Below, piece after piece: positions 1 through 4,561 of a stretch of DNA of 8,040 nt. Numbering within the stretch: the first letter of the stretch is position 1; the number at the start of each line of letters is the position of its first letter. The notes under the pieces were generated by a model that saw nothing but the letters and a program-made list of their open reading frames with translations, did no database searches and had not been told where the DNA came from. Origin of the DNA: Phycisphaerae bacterium. Lineage in GTDB: Bacteria > Planctomycetota > Phycisphaerae > JAAYCJ01. The position numbers were made by a program, and so were the translations under genes. Where the stretch lies: positions 1-8,040 of the forward strand of contig WFQY01000307.1 of the NCBI GenBank assembly GCA_015486815.1, given 5' to 3'.

Positions 1-386
1 ACTACAAGCTTACCATTAGCTTCTCTGAACAACGATATATTGTTAGCTCCCCAGTGGTGAGCGCCTATCTGAAAAATCATCCGAGGCGTTTTGCTGCCAC
101 CGTCGAACCAGCTTTTATCGGGAACAATCGTTATAAATACCGTTCCGTTTTTCAAAGGCTTTTTGAGTGGAAAGCCCAAAATCGATTTATCCGTCATTCG
201 CAGGCAATTTTTGCCCTTGAACCGCTCGATAGTGCAATCTTTCATAACCACAGGTGCCTTGCCGGTTGCCTTATTGAGAATATTTTTATCTACCCCCAGC
301 TTACATATCATATTCGCATCGGCAAGACCGATGAAGCTGAACAATGTCAACGCACTTATGATAAACTTTCCGCGCAAATCAAGCAT
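1..386 (-). CDS. Secreted LamG/concanavalin A-like protein, 3' part missing
   Basis: The frame is open from an ATG at 386 down to the window edge, giving 128 residues of a protein whose C-terminus lies outside. The start is well supported: GGAGG at 397-393 sits 6 bases before the ATG. Residues 1-24 form a typical Sec signal peptide (MLDLRGK, then hydrophobic IISALTLFSFIGL, then ADA before the likely cleavage point). The mature part has short alternating beta-strand-like stretches, such as GTVFITIVPDKSWFDGG and a later NNISLFREANGKLVV. This pattern resembles the start of LamG/concanavalin A-like jelly-roll domains in secreted planctomycete proteins. It lies 52 bases downstream of the pseudopilin gene on the same strand, so it is probably co-transcribed. 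The missing part could carry a catalytic domain such as a glycoside hydrolase, but nothing visible proves that. The export call is firm; the fold call is moderate. Confidence 0.72.
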   Translation of the reverse strand, partial: MLDLRGKFIISALTLFSFIGLADANMICKLGVDKNILNKATGKAPVVMKDCTIERFKGKNCLRMTDKSILGFPLKKPLKNGTVFITIVPDKSWFDGGSKTPRMIFQIGAHHWGANNISLFREANGKLV

Positions 387-438
387 AACAGACCTCCACA
401 TTGAAAGGATAAGATGATAAATTGAAATTCCGATTAAA

Positions 439-1098
439 CTAAAATTTTATATTCATTATGCTGTAATCAGCCATCAGGAATTTTCGCTGATTAAGGTGGT
501 AAATAGAGGTATCATAAACGCCGGGGTAATATTCGTTGAGAATTATCGTTTGGTTTGGAAATTCTATAACACCAGCTCGCATCATATGATCCGCTCCGCC
601 CGAATCCCGATAGCTGTAAACATTCCCCCACCACTGCCTACCAGCAGGCAGCTCCGCCGGTGGCCGAGGATCGCCCGTATTCCAGGCATAGCTCGCGCGA
701 ATATTCGCATCCGGATAGACACGCGGATCGTTCGGACAATATAGATACGGTATCCGCCAATCACCGCCAGGCCACGCATTATACCACGTTGCAGTATTCG
801 CCTCCGCAGGGCTGTCCACATCTGGCAATAATTCAAAAGCAACCGCAAGCGACCAAAAAGTATTATAGTTCGGGTTTGAAAATACCGGATTATTTATATT
901 CCAATAGGGATACACATCGTTGAAATCCTGGAGATAATATTCCCAGGCAGTAGATATCGTCCTTAAATTATTGCTGCACTTCAAATCACGAGCATAATCA
1001 CGAGCTTTACTCAACGCAGGCAGAAGCATCGCAACCAACACCGCAATAATCGCAACCACCACCAAAAGCTCGATAAGTGTGAAACTACGTTTTCGCAT
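439..1098 (-). CDS. Type II secretion/type IV pseudopilin-like protein (prepilin N-terminal methylation domain)
   Basis: A 219-residue protein begins MRKRSFTLIELLVVVAII, the class III prepilin signal. It has a short basic leader, a cleavage site before Phe6, Glu10 at mature position +5, and about 20 hydrophobic residues forming the N-terminal helix. The residue before the cleavage site is Ser instead of the usual Gly. ALSKARDYARDLKCSNNLRTI, at about residues 29-49, is the usual follow-on helix of the planctomycete/lentisphaerote family that often ends in an H-X9-DG motif. Here the C-terminus reads HLNQRKFLMADYSIMNIKF, a divergent form with ADYS in place of the common ADGH-like ending. A GTG at 1104 is also in frame, but AGAGGA at 1111-1106 is 7 bases from the ATG at 1098 and only 1 base from the GTG, so ATG is chosen. 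In this phylum such proteins occur in large paralogous sets beside polysaccharide-degradation genes; their precise role is uncertain. Confidence 0.88.
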   Translation of the reverse strand: MRKRSFTLIELLVVVAIIAVLVAMLLPALSKARDYARDLKCSNNLRTISTAWEYYLQDFNDVYPYWNINNPVFSNPNYNTFWSLAVAFELLPDVDSPAEANTATWYNAWPGGDWRIPYLYCPNDPRVYPDANIRASYAWNTGDPRPPAELPAGRQWWGNVYSYRDSGGADHMMRAGVIEFPNQTIILNEYYPGVYDTSIYHLNQRKFLMADYSIMNIKF

Positions 1099-1120
1099 GC
1101 GCACATCCTCTGATTCGTAA

Positions 1121-1141
1121 GGGCGGGCATGAAACCCGCCC
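1121..1141. repeat. Perfect 7-bp palindrome (REP-like hairpin)
   Basis: GGGCGGG (1121-1127) and CCCGCCC (1135-1141) are exact inverse complements around a 7-base loop, CATGAAA. The hairpin lies between the PEP-CTERM gene and the pseudopilin gene and ends 9 bases before the pseudopilin Shine-Dalgarno sequence. Neither strand has a T-run after it, so it is unlikely to be an intrinsic terminator. It could be a REP-like interspersed palindrome, or an mRNA stability element that sets the ratio of the flanking genes. Confidence 0.6.
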
Positions 1142-1186
1142 CCATTATTCTGCTCAACTACTGTACAGAATTAAAATCTTAGGGCC

Positions 1187-2041
1187 CTACTGCTTTCTTC
1201 TCAGCAAACCTAATACACCAATAGTAAGCAAAGCAATCGTTGCAGGCTCGGGAACATCCCGAAGTCCCTGTGACAATCTAACATCATCAATCGCACCAGG
1301 GAAATAATTGCTGCTGTTATATTGCCCAACCCTAATGCTAGCAACGTTGCCCTGGGCCTGCATATCACGGAACTTATTACCAACCGTTATAGAAGTCTGC
1401 ATATCTAACGCACGGTCGATATAAAGCTTCAATTCGCCCGCACCCGTATTGTGATCGCCCGTTACAGCAATATAGTGCCACTGTCCGTCCCAGATAGTGT
1501 CGTCATTTCCGATTATCGTTGTCTTGTCTGTATTGCTATTGTTCAACGCAGTATGGAAATATTCAAGGCTAACGCCACCTGAGGAGTTGGCATAGAGATG
1601 AAATTCCTGCCAGACGGTAAGTATGGAACTGTGATACGCACCGTTGTGCGAAGCACCCGTATCCACCTGAGTATCATCGACTTTTACCCACGTTTCAAAT
1701 GTCCACTGCTGAATCGGGTCGGAAATCGTATTGCCAAAGTTCTTTCGATCAGGTCCGCGTAATGAACGATTTTGAAAACAGTCCATCGCCATATTCCCCG
1801 CTTCATGTCCCTGCACCTGATTGGGCGACCCAGTCGCAGAACCTCCCAATCCCATATTGAGGGACGTCTCTCCTTTGCCCCAATGAGCGTAATAATAATT
1901 GGGTATCGTGGCGTGCATGTCATCACCCGTCAACAGAAACAGCGTATCAGCGTCGGGGGTAAAAGGTGTAGCCTGAAGAGAACCCACTCCAACCAAAACA
2001 CACAACAAACCTACCATCAACATTACATTCAACTTTTTCAT
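1187..2041 (-). CDS. PEP-CTERM sorting domain protein with LamG/concanavalin A-like domain
   Basis: The protein is 284 residues from the preferred ATG at 2041. Residues 1-24 are a Sec signal peptide (MKK, a hydrophobic core from LNVMLMV to GVG, likely cleavage after SLQA). Residues about 30-260 form a LamG-type jelly roll, with hallmark strands WTFETWVK (113-120), WHYIAVTGD (188-196), LKLYIDR (204-210) and FPGAIDDVRLSQ (247-258). The C-terminus is a complete PEP-CTERM signal: VPEPA (263-267), a hydrophobic helix (268-280), then RRKQ. In organisms with an exosortase this tail directs processing and anchoring or release at the cell surface. GAGG at 2052-2049 is 7 bases before this ATG. An in-frame ATG at 2113 also has an excellent AAGGAG 7 bases upstream and would add 24 polar residues before the signal peptide. 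The shorter start gives the canonical signal peptide. The partner is presumably an extracellular glycan, but no catalytic motif is visible. Confidence 0.9.
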   Translation of the reverse strand: MKKLNVMLMVGLLCVLVGVGSLQATPFTPDADTLFLLTGDDMHATIPNYYYAHWGKGETSLNMGLGGSATGSPNQVQGHEAGNMAMDCFQNRSLRGPDRKNFGNTISDPIQQWTFETWVKVDDTQVDTGASHNGAYHSSILTVWQEFHLYANSSGGVSLEYFHTALNNSNTDKTTIIGNDDTIWDGQWHYIAVTGDHNTGAGELKLYIDRALDMQTSITVGNKFRDMQAQGNVASIRVGQYNSSNYFPGAIDDVRLSQGLRDVPEPATIALLTIGVLGLLRRKQ

Positions 2042-2141
2042 CACATTTCCTCTCATAAAAACATTGGACCTTTCCGATACATTCGACACAAATTTCCTAC
2101 ATTCACCTTCCATTTTTTGTCTCCTTCTAAAAAGACGATCA

Positions 2142-2168
2142 ATAAAACTATAACTTCCGGCAGGTCAA
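2142..2168 (-). promoter_or_regulatory. Weak candidate promoter before the PEP-CTERM gene
   Basis: On the minus strand TTGACC (2168-2163) matches five of six -35 consensus bases. It is followed after 15 bases by TTTTAT (2147-2142), a poor -10 with short spacing. It could give the PEP-CTERM gene its own start, about 30 bases before the ATG at 2113. The spacing and -10 are weak, so read-through from the lacI-type promoter is equally possible. Confidence 0.25.
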
Positions 2169-2209
2169 CACAGCCCGCTTTTCCTTTTTACTTTTGCATT
2201 TTCCATTCC

Positions 2210-3268
2210 CTATCTTCTTCCCGCTGTTTTTCCCTCGATCAATTCACATTCCACCATCGTCCGGACCGGTGGAAGGGTAGGCTCTTTTAATCGGGAGACC
2301 AATTGCTCCACCGCCAATCGCCCCAGATCCGGAAAATGAACGCGAACACTGGTCAAAGCTGGAATATCCGCAGGGCAAACCATCCCGTCAAAACCAGTAA
2401 CCGATACCTGCTGCGGACATTGATAAGAGTGCTTGCGAAGCCAACGATATACGTCAAAGGCAACTGAGTCATTGGCACACATCAGCGCAGTTACCCCCTC
2501 TCCTATCCACCTGTGAAGAATGTCAAATTTGGACTCTCTATCCTTTTCTCCCGGGCTATTGACCTTTCGCATGATATATTCAGGAGCAAATTTCAAGTTG
2601 GACTTGACCAGACCAAGAATATAGCCACTTAACCTTTCGTCAAAAAATGAAGTGGTGTAAGTCTCGTCGATATATCCGATCTTCTTATGACCAAGCGAAC
2701 GAAGATACTCAACCAGTTTGGCAACAGCTTGAATATTATCAGCACTTACACAATCCATGTGTACTTCCGGATGATAATGCTGAATGCTGACGCACGCGGT
2801 CTGTGTGGATAACTTTTGCACAGACTCTTCCTCGAAATGCTGCAGCAGAATCACCCCCTGAATTTTTCCCGAACCCATCACCTCAGGCTGATTTTCCGGT
2901 AAATGAATTTGATCCCTCCTGTCAAATCCTACCGTATGCAAAACCATCGACGAATTATGTTCCTGAGCAGCTTGGCTTATTCCGGCAAGTGTCTTGTAGG
3001 AATTTTCCGCTTCCGCAATGTGCTCCACCTGAACAAAAACTGCTAACATAAATGACTGAGACGACTCTTTCTTTGCATCCGTTTTGCAGGCTGAATTGAT
3101 GAGAAGATTGCTGTTTTTGGTCTTGGGTCTGTATCCCGCTTTCGAGGCAAAAGAGACGACTTTGGCACGGGTTTCAGAGGGAATTCGTGGGTCCTGACGC
3201 AAAGACCGCGACACGGTTGCTACGGAAAGGTCAAGCTGCCTTGCGATGTCTTTTTGTATCACTGCCAT
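2210..3268 (-). CDS. LacI-family transcriptional regulator
   Basis: The protein has 352 residues, typical of the LacI/GalR family. The N-terminus holds the helix-turn-helix: IQKDIARQLDLSVATVSRSL (residues 4-23), with SVATVSR as the recognition helix. The hinge helix follows, with SETRAKVVSFASKAGYRPKT at residues 31-50. The rest is a periplasmic-binding-protein-like sugar-sensing domain, ending in the family pattern QVSVTGFDG, then P-ALTSVRV, then LGRLAVEQLV. It should act as a cytoplasmic, effector-controlled repressor or activator. Two in-frame ATGs exist. The one at 3280 lies only about 6 bases after the predicted transcription start and has no good ribosome site. The one at 3268 has GGAG (3278-3275) 6 bases upstream and is chosen. 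The gene heads the minus-strand cluster and no terminator follows it. The likely targets are itself and the exported proteins downstream; the sugar ligand is unknown. Confidence 0.93.
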   Translation of the reverse strand: MAVIQKDIARQLDLSVATVSRSLRQDPRIPSETRAKVVSFASKAGYRPKTKNSNLLINSACKTDAKKESSQSFMLAVFVQVEHIAEAENSYKTLAGISQAAQEHNSSMVLHTVGFDRRDQIHLPENQPEVMGSGKIQGVILLQHFEEESVQKLSTQTACVSIQHYHPEVHMDCVSADNIQAVAKLVEYLRSLGHKKIGYIDETYTTSFFDERLSGYILGLVKSNLKFAPEYIMRKVNSPGEKDRESKFDILHRWIGEGVTALMCANDSVAFDVYRWLRKHSYQCPQQVSVTGFDGMVCPADIPALTSVRVHFPDLGRLAVEQLVSRLKEPTLPPVRTMVECELIEGKTAGRR

Positions 3269-3292
3269 ACTGTTCTCCATCTCACAATCACT

Positions 3293-3321
3293 AAAATAGC
3301 ATAAAATTAACTACATGTCAA
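3293..3321 (-). promoter_or_regulatory. Sigma70-type promoter of the LacI-family gene cluster
   Basis: On the minus strand a perfect TTGACA (3321-3316) is followed after exactly 17 bases by TATTTT (3298-3293). TGC immediately precedes the -10, giving an extended -10. Transcription would begin near 3286 and give a leader of roughly 18 bases to the ATG at 3268. The surrounding sequence is AT-rich. This is the best promoter in the window. Confidence 0.72.
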
Positions 3322-3339
3322 GAATTATATACTAATTTA

Positions 3340-3357
3340 TGCAAAAAATTGATTGCA
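3340..3357. promoter_or_regulatory. Candidate operator: TGCAA-N8-TTGCA dyad upstream of the lacI-type promoter
   Basis: TGCAA (3340-3344) and TTGCA (3353-3357) form an inverted repeat whose near edge is 19 bases upstream of the -35 box. The same half-sites recur in a tighter dyad at 3525-3542. Binding by the adjacent LacI-family protein is an inference; classical LacI operators usually have a central CG, absent here. Confidence 0.3.
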
Positions 3358-3420
3358 ACACCTGACTTCGACATTGGATCGCCCAAAAGCAAATCCGTTT
3401 GCAGTATTTGTATGCCTCTC

Positions 3421-3466
3421 TGAGAACCCTTCGGGGCTCTTGATGAAAAAATGCGGAATAATCCGC
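3421..3466. other. Two adjacent stem-loops in the non-coding stretch upstream of the LacI-type gene
   Basis: Hairpin A: AGAACCC (3423-3429), TTCG loop (3430-3433), GGGCTCT (3434-3440). It has six Watson-Crick pairs and one A-C mismatch, closed by a C(UUCG)G tetraloop on the plus strand. Hairpin B: GCGGA (3453-3457), loop ATAA, TCCGC (3462-3466), a perfect five-pair stem. No strong T-run follows either on either strand, so they are not convincing terminators. They could belong to a structured RNA or be chance palindromes. Confidence 0.4.
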
Positions 3467-3504
3467 GGGCAGGGGCAGAGGTGCTTGTAAGCAGTTAGTT
3501 TTTT

Positions 3505-3542
3505 TGTGCAAATTCTCCCCCATCTGTGCAATTTGTTGCACA
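3505..3542. promoter_or_regulatory. Perfect 18-bp dyad with an extra half-site 20 bp away
   Basis: TGTGCAA (3525-3531), TTTG, TTGCACA (3536-3542) is an exact inverted repeat with a 4-base centre. A further direct copy of TGTGCAA lies at 3505-3511, 20 bp (about two helical turns) before the left arm, which would place both on one DNA face. This looks like a transcription factor binding site. It lies far (about 220 bases) upstream of the lacI-type promoter and about 225 bases from the small plus-strand gene, so its target is not obvious. Confidence 0.45.
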
Positions 3543-3766
3543 TTGCCGTTAATCCTTATTTGACAGTAAGATAGAACCTTCTCAGCTGTAACAGGCTAAG
3601 GAATTTTACCTCACCACCCCCTATTGAGACAAAACGCTCTCACAGGAAGAATATCCCATCACCATAGACCGCCATGTAACCGCTTATCCTGCAAGGAATT
3701 ATAAAACATTTTTAATTACAGCGTTTGGTATGCAGATTGCACTGTACTTAGGCAGCTGCGAAAGTA
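3543..3766. other. Gene-free stretch before the small orphan gene
   Basis: Together with 3322-3542 this makes about 445 bases without a supported gene. The minus-strand open frames of under 70 residues between 3332 and 3543 have compositions unlike a real protein and overlap the hairpins and the dyad. In 3543-3766 there is a lone TTGACA (3560-3565) without a -10 at a usable distance and a weak TGAGA/TCTCA palindrome (3625-3642). No convincing promoter for the 3767 gene was found. Confidence 0.5.
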
Positions 3767-4075
3767 ATGGAAAAGGCTATGATAGAAGATTGGAAACATA
3801 AAATCAGGTCAAGAGTCATGTTCAAGGTCGCGGATGTTATCTGTCCGGAGCAGGAAACGATTTTTGCCAATATGACAGACGACGTGGAGATCGGTGGATA
3901 TGTCAACTTTTTCAGTGACGGTTCAGGATCGCGGGACGAATTTGCGATTTTAGATGTTCCCGGAATAAGGCAGCCCATTATTGTACCAAGCAAAAAGCTC
4001 AAATTGGTTGTACGTGAGGGCGGGGAAGATTCGAACGAAGGAGTGGAAAAGCCGGTGCGTACAGCCATTGGGTAA
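3767..4075 (+). CDS. Small hypothetical protein, 102 residues
   Basis: I do not recognise this protein. It is soluble, with no signal peptide or membrane segment, and is mixed in charge. The central part (about residues 14-80) looks like a compact beta-rich domain: SRVMFKVADVICP, then DDVEIGGYVNFFSDGSG, then DEFAILDVPGIRQPIIVP, then KKLKLVV. The last 20 residues are polar and probably disordered. Its amino-acid composition is normal, whereas the opposite-strand frame is serine/proline-rich and looks like a shadow, which favours a real gene here. An upstream in-frame TAG at 3749-3751 limits the start. ATG 3767 has no good ribosome site; ATG 3779 has a purine run (GGAAAAGG) closer than usual, so the start is uncertain. 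It is isolated from neighbours, with about 480 bases to leuS, and may share a transcript with the repeats downstream. Confidence 0.6.
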   Translation: MEKAMIEDWKHKIRSRVMFKVADVICPEQETIFANMTDDVEIGGYVNFFSDGSGSRDEFAILDVPGIRQPIIVPSKKLKLVVREGGEDSNEGVEKPVRTAIG

Positions 4076-4114
4076 AGGTATGTCGAGCGAATAGCTATAG
4101 TCTTTTGCTCGGCT

Positions 4115-4264
4115 GAATTTTGATAATTGAAATATTGTGAGGGAGGCACCAGCGATAAGCTGACTGCCCAAACGAAACTCTCTCTCTCTCCCAGGCTTGG
4201 GCATACGGTTAGTCCGGGCACAAGCCTGATTTGTGGATAACCCCATTTATTTGGGAAAAGATAG
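4115..4264 (+). repeat. Tandem structured repeat, copy 1
   Basis: The core at 4132-4234 matches 4283-4387 with five substitutions and one 2-base indel. Similarity extends on both sides (GAATTTTGA at 4115-4123; a CCC/GGG hairpin to 4256; ATAG at 4261-4264). Hairpin 1: GGCA (4145-4148) with CAGC-GATAA-GCTG (4150-4162) inside, closed by TGCC (4165-4168). A CT-rich linker follows, CTCTCTCTCTCTCCC. Hairpin 2: CAGGCTTG (4192-4199) with CAAGCCTG (4221-4228), enclosing a small CGG-TTAGT-CCG. Hairpin 3: CCCA (4242-4245) with TGGG (4252-4255). Strand is given as plus because the terminator that follows reads that way; it could act on the other strand. Not matched to any RNA family I know. Confidence 0.8.
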
Positions 4265-4266
4265 AC

Positions 4267-4417
4267 GAATTTTGACATGGATATATTGTGAGGGAGGCAT
4301 CAGCGATAAGCTGATTGCCCAAACGAAACTCTCTCTCTCCCTCCCAGGCTTGGGTACACGGCTAGTCCGGGCACAAGCCTGATTTGTAAATTACCCCGGT
4401 AAGACGGGATCAAATAG
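4267..4417 (+). repeat. Tandem structured repeat, copy 2
   Basis: Second unit, shifted by 151-153 bases from copy 1. Hairpin 1 (GGCA, CAGC-GATAA-GCTG, TGCC) and hairpin 2 (CAGGCTTG/CAAGCCTG) keep every stem base. The core differences from copy 1 lie in linkers, bulges, inner loops and the CT tract, which is 2 bases longer. Hairpin 3 is CCCG (4395-4398) with CGGG (4405-4408). Its innermost pair is G-C where copy 1 has A-T, a compensatory change, while the six-base loop is almost wholly different. The unit ends about 15 bases before the terminator stem. Confidence 0.8.
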
Positions 4418-4431
4418 TCTGAAAACGGAAC

Positions 4432-4477
4432 AAGCTCACTGATGCTGTTATAATAGCGTTGGTGGGCTTTTTCTTTT
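4432..4477 (+). terminator. Strong Rho-independent terminator (or attenuator) upstream of leuS
   Basis: The left arm at 4432-4446 (AAGCTCACTGATGCT) pairs continuously over 15 positions with the right arm at 4455-4469 (AGCGTTGGTGGGCTT), using four G-U wobbles. The loop is the 8 bases GTTATAAT. The stem runs straight into TTTCTTTT (4470-4477). This is a textbook intrinsic terminator on the plus strand. It ends 84 bases before the leuS ATG, so it either ends the transcript of the repeats and small gene or acts as a regulated attenuator of leuS. Confidence 0.85.
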
Positions 4478-4486
4478 GATTTCTGA

Positions 4487-4514
4487 TTGCATTGGAAATG
4501 AAACAAAATACAAT
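4487..4514 (+). promoter_or_regulatory. Candidate leuS promoter
   Basis: TTGCAT (4487-4492) is followed after 16 bases by TACAAT (4509-4514), a five-of-six -10 with a weak -35. It lies just after the terminator and would give a leader of about 40 bases. If real, leuS is transcribed independently of the upstream repeats. Confidence 0.4.
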
Positions 4515-4526
4515 AAGAATAATAGC

Positions 4527-4548
4527 GGGCTGACAAATCTTCAGGCCC
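4527..4548 (+). promoter_or_regulatory. Leader hairpin just before the leuS start
   Basis: GGGCTGA (4527-4533) pairs with TCAGGCCC (4541-4548) over seven base pairs with one bulged G, around the loop CAAATCT. It ends 13 bases before the ATG. The ribosome site in between is only a weak GGAAA (4553-4557), so this structure could influence initiation. Confidence 0.35.
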
Positions 4549-4561
4549 CACTGGAAACGAT

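Noticed and set aside
54..417. Plus-strand frames of about 110 codons at the left edge
   Set aside because: They are antisense to the secreted protein, which has a signal peptide and a strong Shine-Dalgarno sequence.
3332..3543. Two overlapping minus-strand frames of about 69 codons
   Set aside because: No ribosome site, Cys/Phe/Arg-rich odd composition, and overlap with hairpins and the dyad. A decayed gene remnant is possible but cannot be supported.
3560..3588. Plus-strand promoter with TTGACA at 3560
   Set aside because: The expected -10 position reads CAGCTG, which does not resemble a -10 element.
4132..4234. CRISPR array
   Set aside because: Only two copies, each over 100 bases, without regular short spacers or nearby cas genes.
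3748..4278. Minus-strand open frame of 176 codons across the small gene and repeat copy 1
   Set aside because: It is rich in Ser/Pro/Thr, runs through the repeat and antisense to a better-composed frame, and has no recognisable domain; it looks like a shadow.
4300..4551. Minus-strand open frame through repeat copy 2, similar in part to the frame through copy 1
   Set aside because: The peptide similarity is only a by-product of the DNA repeat. The frames are interrupted differently and cross the leuS terminator, and no ribosome site is evident.
4388..4561. T-box riboswitch upstream of leuS
   Set aside because: The T-box consensus (AGGGUGGNACCGCG-like bulge) and specifier arrangement are not visible; only a terminator and a short hairpin are.
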